Shown here: positions 43,094-51,547 of the stretch, in pieces
How the letters are laid out: each line of letters begins with the position of its first letter
How positions within the stretch are numbered: position 1 is the stretch's first letter
Position numbers and translations under genes: made by a program
The notes under the pieces: generated by a model
What the model saw: only the letters and a program-made list of their open reading frames with translations
Database searches by the model: none
What the model was told of the DNA's origin: nothing
Origin: Microbacterium capsulatum
Lineage (GTDB): Bacteria; Actinomycetota; Actinomycetes; Actinomycetales; Microbacteriaceae
Assembly (NCBI RefSeq): GCF_030865425.1
Contig: NZ_JAVFCB010000014.1
Span: 1-64,000 of the forward strand
Reading direction: 5' to 3'
DNA length: 64,000 bases

Positions 43094-44086
43094 GTGACCT
43101 CGACCTCCGCCCCCGAGCGCCCGGCCGGCACCGCCGGCCGGGCCGCTCCGGCGCGCCGCCCCGCTGCCGGCGGCGCGCCCCGGACGTCCGCCGGCGGGCG
43201 TCGACGCACGACGTTCCGCTCCCGGCACGCGCTCACGATCCTGGCCTTCCTGGCTCCCGCGATCGTGTTCGTGTGCTGGTTCACCTATTTCCCGATGCTC
43301 CAGGGCGCGCGCATGGCGTTCCTGGACTACAACCTGTGGGACCTCACCTCCACGCCGTTCGTCGGCGTCGACAACTTCGCGAAGGTCCTCTCCGATCCGG
43401 TCTTCCCGACGGTCGCCGTCAACACCGTGCTGTGGGTCGTCGGCTCGCTCGTGCCGCAGTTCGTGATCGGGTTCCTGATCGCTCTCGCGCTGCGCCGGCG
43501 GTTCCGTTTCCGCGGCGTGTACCAGGCCCTCGTCTTCTTCCCCTGGGCCGTGTCGGGCTTCCTCATCGGGATGCTGTTCCGCTGGATGTTCAACGCCGAG
43601 TTCGGGGTCGTGAACGACCTGCTGATGAAGGCGCACCTGATCTCCGCGCCGCTGCCCTGGCTGGCCGATCCGAAACTGGCCATGTTCGCCGTGATCGTCG
43701 CCAACGTCTGGTACGGCGTGACGTTCTTCGCGATCATGATCCTCGCGGCGCTTCAGTCCGTGCCGGACGAGGTCCTCGAGGCGGCGAGCCTCGATGGCGC
43801 CGGCAAGGCGCGGCAGCTGTTCTCGATCGTCATCCCGTACATCTCCACCACGCTGTTCCTCACGGTGCTGCTGCGGGTGATCTGGATCTTCAACTTCCCG
43901 GACATCATCTGGGCGATGACCGGCGGCGGCCCGGCGAACCGGACGCACATCATCACCACGTGGATGATCAACTTCACCCAGCAGGGCAACTACGGCACCG
44001 CGAGCGCGATCGGCCTCATCGTCGTGGCCGTCCTGTTCGTGTTCTGCGCGTTCTACCTCTTCGCGATGCGGAAGGCCACCCGATGA
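43094..44086 (+). CDS. ABC sugar permease (MalF/UgpA type)
   Basis: 330 residues, an Ala/Pro/Arg-rich N-terminus of about 45 residues and six helices. The EAA-type loop is DEVLEAASLDGAGKARQLFSIVIPYI. GTG 43094 has GAAGGG 8 nt upstream at the end of the binding-protein gene. Overlaps the next permease by ATGA. Confidence 0.92.
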   Translation: MTSTSAPERPAGTAGRAAPARRPAAGGAPRTSAGGRRRTTFRSRHALTILAFLAPAIVFVCWFTYFPMLQGARMAFLDYNLWDLTSTPFVGVDNFAKVLSDPVFPTVAVNTVLWVVGSLVPQFVIGFLIALALRRRFRFRGVYQALVFFPWAVSGFLIGMLFRWMFNAEFGVVNDLLMKAHLISAPLPWLADPKLAMFAVIVANVWYGVTFFAIMILAALQSVPDEVLEAASLDGAGKARQLFSIVIPYISTTLFLTVLLRVIWIFNFPDIIWAMTGGGPANRTHIITTWMINFTQQGNYGTASAIGLIVVAVLFVFCAFYLFAMRKATR

Positions 44087-44976
44087 CCGCGACGATGACC
44101 CTCACGACCGGGCGGACCGGATCCTCCCGCCCCGTCCGCCCCGCGCGCTCGCGCGTCAGCGCCGGCGGGGTCACGAAGGCGATCGGCCTGGCGCTCTGGC
44201 TGGTGATCACCCTGTTCCCGCTGTACTGGATCGTGCTGACCTCGTTCAAGTCGCCGCAGACGGTGAACCGGTTCCCGATCGACTACTGGCCCTCCCAGCC
44301 GTCGGTGCAGAACTACGCGAAGCTCTTCGAGGACGCGAACTTCGGGGTGTTCCTGGCGAATTCCGCGACCGTCTCGCTGCTGGCCGGGGCGACGTCGACG
44401 CTGATCGCGCTGCTGAGCTCGTACGTCATCTCGCGGTTCGAGTTCCGCGGCAAGGGGGCGGTGCTCATCGCGTTCCTGCTCACGCAGATGATCCCCGCGT
44501 TCATCGCGCTGGGACCGCTGTACACGATGATGACCGACCTGGGTCTCGTGGACAACCGGTTCGGCCTGATCCTCGTCTACGTGGCCGTGTGCATCCCGTT
44601 CTCCACGGTGATGCTGCGCGGATTCTTCGAGAACGTGCCCGACGCGCTCGAGGAGTCGGCGATGATCGACGGGTGCTCCCGGCTCGGCGCGCTGTTCCGG
44701 ATCCTCGTGCCGGTGATGACCCCGGGCATCATCGCGGCGTTCATCTTCAACTTCGTGAACTGCTGGAACGAGCTCTTCCTCTCCGTCGTGCTCATGCAGT
44801 CCGAGGAGAACCGGACCGTCCCGGCCGCGCTGAACGGCTTCATCTCGACGTTCAACGTCGACTGGGGCTCGATGTCGGCCGCGGCCGTGCTCACGATCCT
44901 GCCGACGATGGTCCTGTTCGCCGTCGCCAGCCGCTGGATCGTGGCGGGCCTCACCGCGGGGTCGGTGAAGGAGTAG
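44083..44976 (+). CDS. ABC sugar permease (MalG/UgpE type)
   Basis: 297 residues with six helices and the EAA loop DALEESAMIDGCSRLGALFRILVPVM. It starts inside the preceding stop codon (ATGA). No ATPase gene follows; importers of this kind in actinobacteria often share one MsiK-like ATPase encoded elsewhere. The operon ends at the terminator 45001-45039. Confidence 0.92.
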   Translation: MTATMTLTTGRTGSSRPVRPARSRVSAGGVTKAIGLALWLVITLFPLYWIVLTSFKSPQTVNRFPIDYWPSQPSVQNYAKLFEDANFGVFLANSATVSLLAGATSTLIALLSSYVISRFEFRGKGAVLIAFLLTQMIPAFIALGPLYTMMTDLGLVDNRFGLILVYVAVCIPFSTVMLRGFFENVPDALEESAMIDGCSRLGALFRILVPVMTPGIIAAFIFNFVNCWNELFLSVVLMQSEENRTVPAALNGFISTFNVDWGSMSAAAVLTILPTMVLFAVASRWIVAGLTAGSVKE

Positions 44977-45000
44977 ACCACCCTCCGCGATGCCCGTACG

Positions 45001-45039
45001 ACAGCGCCCCCTCCGGCCACGAGCCGGAGGGGGCGCTGT
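45001..45039. terminator. 17-bp GC-rich hairpin terminator
   Basis: ACAGCGCCCCCTCCGGC (45001-45017), 5-nt loop, and its full complement (45023-45039) followed by T and a C-rich stretch. It separates the convergent permease and DUF4407 genes, so it can serve both. Confidence 0.85.
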
Positions 45040-45046
45040 TCTGCGG

Positions 45047-46969
45047 TCAGACCCGAGCGGTCCCGGGCCGGGCGGGCACGCGGCCCGGGTGCGCGGACGA
45101 CGGGGCGGGATGCGCGGATCCGACGCCGGGATGCGCCGGCACGGGCCACGACGGGGCGGGCGGCGCCGGGGCGAACGCCGGCGCGTGCGGCGCGTCCGCG
45201 GCCGGAGCAGCCTCCGCCGCCGCGACCGGCAGGACCGTCGTGGGCGCCTCGGGAACCGGATCCGGGTTCACCGCAGCACGACCGGCGGCGATGTCCGCGT
45301 CGTGCGCGTCGGCGAAGGCGCGGTCGCGGGCCTCGGCGGCGATGATCGCCGCGCGGTCGCGGTAACCCTTGGAGGTGACGCGGTCGAGCTCGACCTGCTT
45401 GGCGATCGCCTCGGCCTTCTCGTACAGCGACGGGTCGCCCCAGCTCGTGAGCACCTTCACGATCACCGGCAGCAGCTCGATCATGAAGAACAGCGCGGCG
45501 ATGAGCCAGTGCGCGAAGCCGAGAATGGGCTCCTTGGCCGAGAGCCGGTCGAGCGCCGTGATCTGGCTGAGCAGGCCGACCGCATTCGCGTTCGTGCCGG
45601 CGACGGACGCCGCCCGGGCGTTGTACGCGTCGAGGGCGGACTTGTAGGCCTGCTGGGCGGCGGGCAGCTGGTCCTTGGCCTGCTGGCGGTTCTGCGCCTC
45701 GGTCGCCATGGTCGCGGTCTTCGAGGAGGCGTCGGCCTTGTCGAGGTCGGTGTTCGCCTGGCGCAGCTGCGCGGCGAGCGCGTCGTAGGTCTGCTGCGCC
45801 TGATCGAGCTGCGCCTTCGCCGCGTCGGAGCTCGCGCCGGATCCCTGCACGCCCGTGCAGCCGGGCACGGTGCCCGCGCCCTGGCCGGTCAGCTCGCACT
45901 GGTAGAGCGCGCGGGCGGAGTCGATGACCTTCTGCTGGTCGGCCATCTGGCCGGTGACCTTGGTGACGGTGTCCTGGGCGGCCTTCTGCGAGGCGGAGTC
46001 GCTGGACGTGCCCTTGACGATGCCCGTGGACTCCTGGTTCTGCAGGTCGGCGAGACGCGCGGAGGCGGCATCGAGCGCCTTCTTCTCCGGCCCGTCGGCG
46101 ACGGCCTTCTGGTCGCCCTGCGCCTGGGTCAGGTTGGTCGTGGTGACCTCGCGCGCGATGTCGTTGTGGAACGCCTGCAGCACGATCGGCTCGGCGACGA
46201 CGAAGCCGATGATCGCGGCCATCAGGATCCGCGGGATCGCGAGGCCGATGAGCCGGCCGACCTTGCGCGTCGAGCGCATGGTCGAGGTGAGGAAGCGGTC
46301 GAGGTTGAAGATCAGCAGGGCCCACACGATCGCGAGCGGCGCGGCGATCCAGGCGAGCACCTGCACACCCGTGGTGAGCGCGAAGAACATCGACAGCGCC
46401 GAGACCAGCGCGGTGCCCGCGAGCACGAAGAACATCTGCACGAAGCGCGGCTGCTCGCTCGGCACGCGGTCCAGGATCAGGCCGTCGGCGCCGCCCAGCA
46501 CCGCGAGGCGGCGCAGGAACCACCCTTCGGGGCGCGGCTGCTTCCGGGGCTTCGACGCACGGGGCTGCTTCGGAGCGCGGCGCGGGAGCGGGGCGGGCTC
46601 GGGGAGCGCCACCGGTTCGGGCAGCGCCTCGGTCACGGCGGGCTCGGGCTCGGCTTCGGCCACCGCGGGCTCGGGCTCGGCTTCGGCCACGGCGGGCTCG
46701 GGCTCGGCTTCGGCCACGGCGGGCTCCGGCACCGGCGGGCGCGGCGGCACGACCGGGGCGACCGGCGCGGTCGGCGCGGTCGCGGTCTCGTGGATGAAGG
46801 GCTCGTCGATCGGCAGGGTCTCCGCGGATCCACCGCCCTCGGGCGTGTAGTCGCGGACGAAGTAGAGAGGCTCCTCGACCGGGGTCTCGGGGTCGTTCTG
46901 TCCGTCGACGTCGAAGGAGATCCGGCCCTGGGAATCCATGCGGCCGGGTCTGTGGGCGGAGTAGGACAT
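45047..46969 (-). CDS. DUF4407 membrane protein with Ala/Glu/Pro repeats
   Basis: 640 residues. N-terminal 150 residues acidic and Pro-rich, with tandem 9-residue units (PAVAEAEPE) and a basic PKQPRASKPRKQPRPEG stretch. The DUF4407 core follows, with helices at about 175-245 and 250-275, a long soluble Gln/Ala-rich coiled-coil-like segment (about 290-460) and a last helix near 480-500. Function unknown in the family. ATG 46969 lies 6 nt after TAGATT (minus strand, 46981-46976), a leaderless start. Confidence 0.88.
   Translation of the reverse strand: MSYSAHRPGRMDSQGRISFDVDGQNDPETPVEEPLYFVRDYTPEGGGSAETLPIDEPFIHETATAPTAPVAPVVPPRPPVPEPAVAEAEPEPAVAEAEPEPAVAEAEPEPAVTEALPEPVALPEPAPLPRRAPKQPRASKPRKQPRPEGWFLRRLAVLGGADGLILDRVPSEQPRFVQMFFVLAGTALVSALSMFFALTTGVQVLAWIAAPLAIVWALLIFNLDRFLTSTMRSTRKVGRLIGLAIPRILMAAIIGFVVAEPIVLQAFHNDIAREVTTTNLTQAQGDQKAVADGPEKKALDAASARLADLQNQESTGIVKGTSSDSASQKAAQDTVTKVTGQMADQQKVIDSARALYQCELTGQGAGTVPGCTGVQGSGASSDAAKAQLDQAQQTYDALAAQLRQANTDLDKADASSKTATMATEAQNRQQAKDQLPAAQQAYKSALDAYNARAASVAGTNANAVGLLSQITALDRLSAKEPILGFAHWLIAALFFMIELLPVIVKVLTSWGDPSLYEKAEAIAKQVELDRVTSKGYRDRAAIIAAEARDRAFADAHDADIAAGRAAVNPDPVPEAPTTVLPVAAAEAAPAADAPHAPAFAPAPPAPSWPVPAHPGVGSAHPAPSSAHPGRVPARPGTARV
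46634..46731 (-). repeat. 27-bp tandem repeats encoding PAVAEAEPE
   Basis: Three nearly identical 27-bp units plus a partial fourth in the DUF4407 gene. The copies differ by single bases, so they are recent. Confidence 0.85.
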
Positions 46970-47087
46970 CCCTCAAATCTACGAAAACCCGCCTGTAAGA
47001 CCCGTGCACGATCCCTGGACGCGACCCCAGGAGAACATGGGCGCCGGCTATGGACGCGTCCACGACCGCCGGCGAGCGCACCGCGCC

Positions 47088-47172
47088 TTCGACGCCCCCT
47101 CCCCTCGTCGACGCCCCCTCGCAACCGCGTCACCCCGAGGGGGCGCGGGCGCGGGGAGGGGGCCTCGACGAG
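47088..47172. repeat. C-rich double palindrome, copy 2
   Basis: GTCGACGCCCCCTC units at about 47091 and 47106 face GAGGGGGCGCGGG (from 47137) and GGGAGGGGGCCTCGACGAG (47154-47172). Same words and doubled design as 12329-12411. It lies between the divergent DUF4407 and SixA genes, not at a convergent end, so it cannot simply be a terminator. Confidence 0.72.
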
Positions 47173-47200
47173 TCCGCCGCGTCGTGACAGGCTGAGCGCC

Positions 47201-47677
47201 ATGAAGACGCTGCTGCTGGCCCGCCACGCGAAGTCCGACTGGGACGTCGACGGTCTGCACGACCACGACCGGCCGCTGAACGCCCGCGGCCGCCGCGACG
47301 CGCCCGCGATGGCCCGGCGCCTGGCCGGCGAAGATCTCGGCGTACAGCGGATCGTGTCCAGCACCGCCACCCGCGCCCGCAGCACGGCCGCCGCCTACGC
47401 CGCGGCGCTCGAACTGCCGGTGATCGAGGATCCCGCGCTCTACGCGGCGTCCGCGCGCACGATCCTGCACGTCGCCGCCGCCCTCCCCGACGGCGTCGAC
47501 GTCGCGATGCTGGTCGGCCACAACCCCGGGATGACGGACGCCCTGGCCGAACTCACCGGCTCGTACGCGGAGTTCCCCACCTGCGCGGTCGCCGAGTGCG
47601 CGGTCGACGTCGGCTCCTGGGCGGAGCTGGTCGAGGGATCCGGCCGGCTGCTGCGGCTGCGCACTCCGGGCGACTGA
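47201..47677 (+). CDS. SixA-type phosphohistidine phosphatase
   Basis: 158 residues of the histidine phosphatase family. The catalytic RHG-like motif is LARHAKSDW, with HDRPLNARGRRDAP, SSTATRARSTAAAY and the second His in LVGHNPGM. SixA-like enzymes remove phosphate from phosphohistidine; in actinobacteria the target is not established. ATG 47201 lies 7 nt after CAGGCT (47188-47193) with no ribosome-binding site. Confidence 0.9.
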   Translation: MKTLLLARHAKSDWDVDGLHDHDRPLNARGRRDAPAMARRLAGEDLGVQRIVSSTATRARSTAAAYAAALELPVIEDPALYAASARTILHVAAALPDGVDVAMLVGHNPGMTDALAELTGSYAEFPTCAVAECAVDVGSWAELVEGSGRLLRLRTPGD

Positions 47678-47700
47678 GGATCCGGGTCGGCGGCGGAGGC

Positions 47701-48951
47701 TCAGGCCATCGCGGCGGCGGCCGCCTCGTCCTCGGTCGTGGCGACGAGCTGACCGCAGGCGCCGTCGATCTCCTTGCCGCGGGTGTCGCGGAGGGTCGTC
47801 GGGATGCCTGCGTCGTTCAGGCGGCGGACGAACTCGTCCTGCACGGACTTGTCCGAGGCGGTCCAGATCGACCCGGGCGTCGGGTTCAGCGGGATCGGGT
47901 TCACGTGCACCCAGCCGCGGCCGCGGGCGTTGAGCTTCTCCGCGAGCAGGTCGGCACGCCAGGCGTGGTCGTTCATGTCCTTGATGAGCGCGTACTCGAT
48001 CGAGACGCGGCGGCCGGTCTTCTCGAAGTACTCGCGGGCGGCGTCGAGAGCCTCGTCGACCTTCCACCGGGAGTTGACCGGGATGAGCTCGTCGCGCAGG
48101 TGGTCGTCCGGCGCGTGCAGCGAGAGCGCGAAGGTGACCGGGATGTTCTCGTCGGCGAGCTTGTGGATCGCCGGGACCAGGCCCACGGTCGAGACCGTGA
48201 TGCCCCGCGCGCTCATGCCGAGGCCGTCGGGCTGCGCCGCGACCATGATCCGCACCGCGTCCATCACGCGCTTGTAGTTCGCGAGCGGTTCGCCCATCCC
48301 CATGAACACGATGTTCGAGACGCGCTCCATCGAGTGGTCGTCGGCCTTCTTCCCGCCGAGGCCGCCCTCCGCGATGAGACGGTTCGCGCGCACGATCTGG
48401 TCGACGATCTCCGCCGTCGACATGTTGCGGGTGAGACCGGCCTGGCCGGTGGCGCAGAACGGGCAGTTCATGCCGCAGCCCGCCTGGCTCGACACGCACA
48501 GGGTGATCCGGCCCGGATAGCGCATGAGCACCGACTCGACGAGCGCGCCGTCGTGCAGACGCCAGAGGAACTTGATCGTGTCGCCGCGGTCGGTCTCCAG
48601 CCGGCGCACCTCGGTGAGCAGCGGCGGCAGCATGCCGGCGACGAGCTCATCGCGCTGCGCGGCGGGCAGATCCGTCATGTGCGCGGGATCCGACGTGTAG
48701 TGCGTGAAGTAGTGCGTGGCCAGCTGCTTGGCGCGGAAGCCGGGCAGGCCCAGCTCCTTCACCTTCTCGACGCGCTCGGCGGGCGTGAGGTCGGCGAGGT
48801 GCACCGGGGGCTTGCCGCGGCGAGGGCTGGCGAACTGCAGGAGCGGGCGCCCCTCGGCGTCCTTCTTCTGCGTCCAGCCTTCAGTGGCGGGGCGCACCTG
48901 GGCGCGCTTCGTGGGCGCGCCGGAGCGGGCGGACGCAGGAGTCTCGGACAT
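47701..48951 (-). CDS. rlmN: 23S rRNA/tRNA adenine-C2 methyltransferase (radical SAM)
   Basis: 416 residues. Radical-SAM cluster Cys triad in CGMNCPFCATG, FMGMGEPLANY, and the C-terminal Cys in LRDTRGKEIDGACGQL that makes the methyl-carrying covalent adduct. It methylates A2503 of 23S rRNA and A37 of some tRNAs. ATG 48951 lies 6 nt after TACCCT (minus strand, 48963-48958), so probably leaderless. Confidence 0.97.
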   Translation of the reverse strand: MSETPASARSGAPTKRAQVRPATEGWTQKKDAEGRPLLQFASPRRGKPPVHLADLTPAERVEKVKELGLPGFRAKQLATHYFTHYTSDPAHMTDLPAAQRDELVAGMLPPLLTEVRRLETDRGDTIKFLWRLHDGALVESVLMRYPGRITLCVSSQAGCGMNCPFCATGQAGLTRNMSTAEIVDQIVRANRLIAEGGLGGKKADDHSMERVSNIVFMGMGEPLANYKRVMDAVRIMVAAQPDGLGMSARGITVSTVGLVPAIHKLADENIPVTFALSLHAPDDHLRDELIPVNSRWKVDEALDAAREYFEKTGRRVSIEYALIKDMNDHAWRADLLAEKLNARGRGWVHVNPIPLNPTPGSIWTASDKSVQDEFVRRLNDAGIPTTLRDTRGKEIDGACGQLVATTEDEAAAAAMA

Positions 48952-49092
48952 GGTTCCAGGGTAGGGCCTCGCAGGTGCGAACAGCCTGGACGGATCCCGC
49001 GCGACCCGCGGCCGCCGCCGGCCCGGGAACAGCGCCGTTCCGGGGCCCGGGGCCGTGCACAATGGGAGCAATCCCCGATCCGAAGGAGCCCC

Positions 49093-49731
49093 ATGAGCGA
49101 CCGCCTCGCCCGCACCCGATCCACCGGAGTCCTCGCCGTGCTCCGCGCCCCCTCCCCCGAGGCGGCGCTGCAGACCGCCGAGGCGCTCATCCGCGGCGGC
49201 GTCACCGGGATCGAGGTCACCTACTCCACCCCCGACGCCCCCGCCGTGATCCGCGAGCTCATCGCCCGCCACGGTGACGCCGCGTACGTCGGCGCGGGCA
49301 CCGTCACCACGGACGCCGAGGCACACGCCGCAGCCGAGGCCGGCGCCGCGTTCCTCGTGAGCCCGGGCACACTGCCCGACCTCACCCGCACGATGCAGGA
49401 CACCGGCGCGGTCGTGATGACCGGGGCGCTCACCCCGACCGAAGTGATGACGGCCCTGCGGCTCGGGGTCGACGTGGTGAAGATCTTCCCGGCATCGCTC
49501 GGCGGGCCGTCGTACCTGGGCGCGCTGCGCGGGCCGTTCCCGTCCGCGCCGCTCATGCCGACCGGCGGGGTCACCCCGGGCAACCTCGCGGACTGGTTCG
49601 CGGCGGGAGCCGTCGCGGTCGGCGCCGGCGGGGACCTCGCCCACAGCGCGTCGATCACGGCCGAGGACTGGGCCGACATCGAGGCCCGCGCCACGCGGTT
49701 CTCCGCCGCGCTCGCAGACCTGCGGAAATGA
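49093..49731 (+). CDS. eda: KDPG/KHG-type 2-keto-3-deoxy-phosphogluconate aldolase
   Basis: 212 residues. Barrel with the Glu in GGVTGIEVTYSTPDA, GAGTVTTDAEAHAAAEAGAAFLVSPG and the Schiff-base Lys in GVDVVKIFPAS; PTGGVTPGNLADWFAAGA binds phosphate. It splits KDPG to pyruvate and glyceraldehyde 3-phosphate. AAGGAG precedes ATG 49093 and CACAAT near 49059 may be the -10. Single gene ending at the terminator 49733-49768. Confidence 0.93.
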   Translation: MSDRLARTRSTGVLAVLRAPSPEAALQTAEALIRGGVTGIEVTYSTPDAPAVIRELIARHGDAAYVGAGTVTTDAEAHAAAEAGAAFLVSPGTLPDLTRTMQDTGAVVMTGALTPTEVMTALRLGVDVVKIFPASLGGPSYLGALRGPFPSAPLMPTGGVTPGNLADWFAAGAVAVGAGGDLAHSASITAEDWADIEARATRFSAALADLRK

Positions 49732-49732
49732 G

Positions 49733-49768
49733 GAATCCGGATCCCCTACGCCCAGGGGATCCGGATTC
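49733..49768 (+). terminator. 15-bp hairpin terminator after eda
   Basis: GAATCCGGATCCCCT (49733-49747), 6-nt loop, and the complementary arm AGGGGATCCGGATTC (49754-49768). The stem is perfect and begins just after the stop codon. Confidence 0.88.
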
Positions 49769-49773
49769 TGAAA

Positions 49774-49783
49774 TGGTATACCA
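49774..49783. promoter_or_regulatory. Palindrome TGGTATACCA between eda and the ankyrin gene
   Basis: A 10-bp perfect dyad inside AAATGGTATACCAATTT, in a locally AT-rich stretch. It matches the look of GntR/FCD operators. TATACC (49777-49782) could also be a -10 for the ankyrin gene about 115 bp on, so binding there would repress it. Confidence 0.5.
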
Positions 49784-49895
49784 ATTTCGGGACCTCTCGC
49801 CACTCCGATTTCGTCGGGCGAGCGCTCCCCCGTCGAGCCGCCCGGCGACCGCGCCGCGTTCCGCTGAACCCACTCCCACCAGAACGGATGCCGAA

Positions 49896-50486
49896 ATGAC
49901 CGCCCTCAACTCCCGCCTCTACGACGCCGCGGTCACCGGCGACGCCGCCGCGATCCGCGCCGCGATCGCGGAGGGCGCCGACATCGAGTCGCGCGGCGCC
50001 GGCGGGATGACCCCGCTCCTCGCCGCGACCAAGGGCAACAGGGTCGAGGCCGCACTGGCCCTCATCGACGCCGGGGCCGACGTGAACGCCAAGGACGACA
50101 TCGTCGACTCGACCTACCTCTACGCCGGGGCCCGCGGCCACAACGAGATCCTCCAGGCGGCGCTCGCGCACGGCGCCGACCTGCGCAGCACCAACCGCTA
50201 CGGCGGCACGGCGCTGATCCCCGCCTCCGAGCGCGGTCACCTGAGCACCGTGAAGATCCTGCTCGAAGCCGGCGTGGACCCGAACCACATCAACAACCTG
50301 AACTGGACCGCGCTGCACGAGGCGATCGTGCTGGGCGACGGTTCGCAGAGGTACGCCGACATCGTGCGCGAGCTCATCCGGGGCGGCGCCGACATCACGA
50401 TCCGCGACGGCGACGGTGTGCTGCCGCGCGACCTCGCGTCCTCCCGGGGCTACGCCGCGATCGTCGCCGAGATCGACAAGGCCTGA
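49896..50486 (+). CDS. Ankyrin-repeat protein
   Basis: 196 residues forming about five ankyrin repeats: AAAIRAAIAEGADIESRGAGGMTPLLAAT, VEAALALIDAGADVNAKD, NEILQAALAHGADLRSTNRYGGTALIPAS, STVKILLEAGVDPNHINNLNWTALHEAI, YADIVRELIRGGADITIRDGDGVLPRDLA, each split here only as seen. No signal peptide, so cytosolic; the binding partner is unknown. ATG 49896 has no clear ribosome-binding site. Confidence 0.88.
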   Translation: MTALNSRLYDAAVTGDAAAIRAAIAEGADIESRGAGGMTPLLAATKGNRVEAALALIDAGADVNAKDDIVDSTYLYAGARGHNEILQAALAHGADLRSTNRYGGTALIPASERGHLSTVKILLEAGVDPNHINNLNWTALHEAIVLGDGSQRYADIVRELIRGGADITIRDGDGVLPRDLASSRGYAAIVAEIDKA

Positions 50487-50493
50487 CGAAGAA

Positions 50494-50551
50494 GCGGGGC
50501 CGCGACCCTCCCGTCACGGCCCCGCAGTCGATGGATCCCCGATCGGGGATC
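50494..50551. terminator. Hairpins between the ankyrin and SDR genes
   Basis: GCGGGGCCG (50494-50502) pairs with CGGCCCCGC (50517-50525). Next to it, GATCCCCGATCGGGGATC (50534-50551) is an 18-bp perfect palindrome. Both genes converge here. Confidence 0.7.
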
Positions 50552-50563
50552 AGTCCCGGACGA

Positions 50564-51406
50564 TCAGTCCAGGAAGATGTCCGGGTACATCCGGTCGTCC
50601 GGGGTGCCGGGCACGGCCGCGTAACCGGAGAAGTCGGTGACGCCCTCGGCCTCGAGCACGTCCTCCACCACGAGGGTCTGCCCGGTCAGCTCGCGGGCGG
50701 ACTTCGTGATCACCGCGTAGGCGGCGTCGGCGTAGATCGCCGGGGTGCGGCTCACGGCCATCAGCCGGTCGCCGCCGATCACGTTCTGCACGGCCGCGGT
50801 CGCGATGGTCGTGCGCGGCCAGAGCGTGTTGGCGGCGATGCCGTCCTTGCCGAACTCGGCCGCCATCCCGAGCGTCGCCATCGTCATACCGTATTTCGCG
50901 AGCGTGTAGCCGGTGTGCGCGCCGAGCCAGCGCGGGGTGACGTTCAGCGGCGGCGAGAGCGACAGGATGTGCGGGTTCGGGGAGTCCTTCAGGACCGGGA
51001 CCGCCGCGCGCGACAGCATGAACGTGCCGCGCACGTTGACGTCCTGCATGAGGTCGTACTTCTTCGCCGCGAGGTCGAGGGATCCGGACAGGTCGATCAC
51101 GCTCGCGTTGTTGACGACGATGTCGATCCCGCCGAACTCGCCCTGCGTCTTCAGCACGGCCTCGGTGATGCTCTCGTCGTCGCGCACGTCGCCGAGGATC
51201 GGCAGAGCCCGTCCGCCCGCCGCCCGGATCTGCTCCGCGGCGGTGTGGATCGTGCCCTCGAGCCTCGGGTGCGGGGTGTCGGTCTTCGCGAGCAGGGCGA
51301 CGTTCGCGCCGTCGGCGGCGGCGCGCAGTGCGATCGCGAGGCCGATGCCGCGGCTGCCGCCCGACATCAGCATGGTCTTGCCCGCGAGGGGCTTGTTCTC
51401 GGTCAT
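50564..51406 (-). CDS. SDR-family oxidoreductase (HSDL2-like)
   Basis: 280 residues. Rossmann SGGSRGIGLAIALRAA, NNASVIDLSGS, and the active site LSLSPPLN...HTGYTLAKYGMT with Tyr-Lys. The TDTPHPRLEGTIHTAAEQI word is typical of the HSDL2-like group linked to fatty-acid metabolism. ATG 51406 has GAGGA upstream; the frame to 51424 is less likely. Substrate unknown. Confidence 0.9.
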   Translation of the reverse strand: MTENKPLAGKTMLMSGGSRGIGLAIALRAAADGANVALLAKTDTPHPRLEGTIHTAAEQIRAAGGRALPILGDVRDDESITEAVLKTQGEFGGIDIVVNNASVIDLSGSLDLAAKKYDLMQDVNVRGTFMLSRAAVPVLKDSPNPHILSLSPPLNVTPRWLGAHTGYTLAKYGMTMATLGMAAEFGKDGIAANTLWPRTTIATAAVQNVIGGDRLMAVSRTPAIYADAAYAVITKSARELTGQTLVVEDVLEAEGVTDFSGYAAVPGTPDDRMYPDIFLD

Positions 51407-51434
51407 GGGATCCTCGGTTCTCACAGGTGTGTCT

Positions 51435-51506
51435 CACTGCTCCCGTCGCGTTTCCTGTCGCCATCCGCCCGTCAGAGCGACAGATTTCGCGACGGGAATG
51501 GGAGTG
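51435..51506. repeat. Nested palindrome between two SDR genes
   Basis: Outer arms CACTGCTCCCGTCGCG (51435-51450) and CGCGACGGGAATGGGAGTG (51488-51506); inner CTGTCGC (51455-51461) and GCGACAG (51477-51483). Both flanking genes read on the minus strand. Confidence 0.75.
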
Positions 51507-51547
51507 GCTCGGGGCGAAGCGCGTCTGGTCGTCGCGGGCGGATCAGG

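Noticed and set aside
43273..44976. A 567-codon permease frame
   Set aside because: The first 270 codons are an off-frame reading of the first permease; the real second permease starts at 44083.
45001..45039. A member of the C-rich double palindrome family
   Set aside because: It shares GCGCCCCCTC but is a single tight hairpin with a 5-nt loop directly after a stop codon, so an ordinary terminator is the better call.
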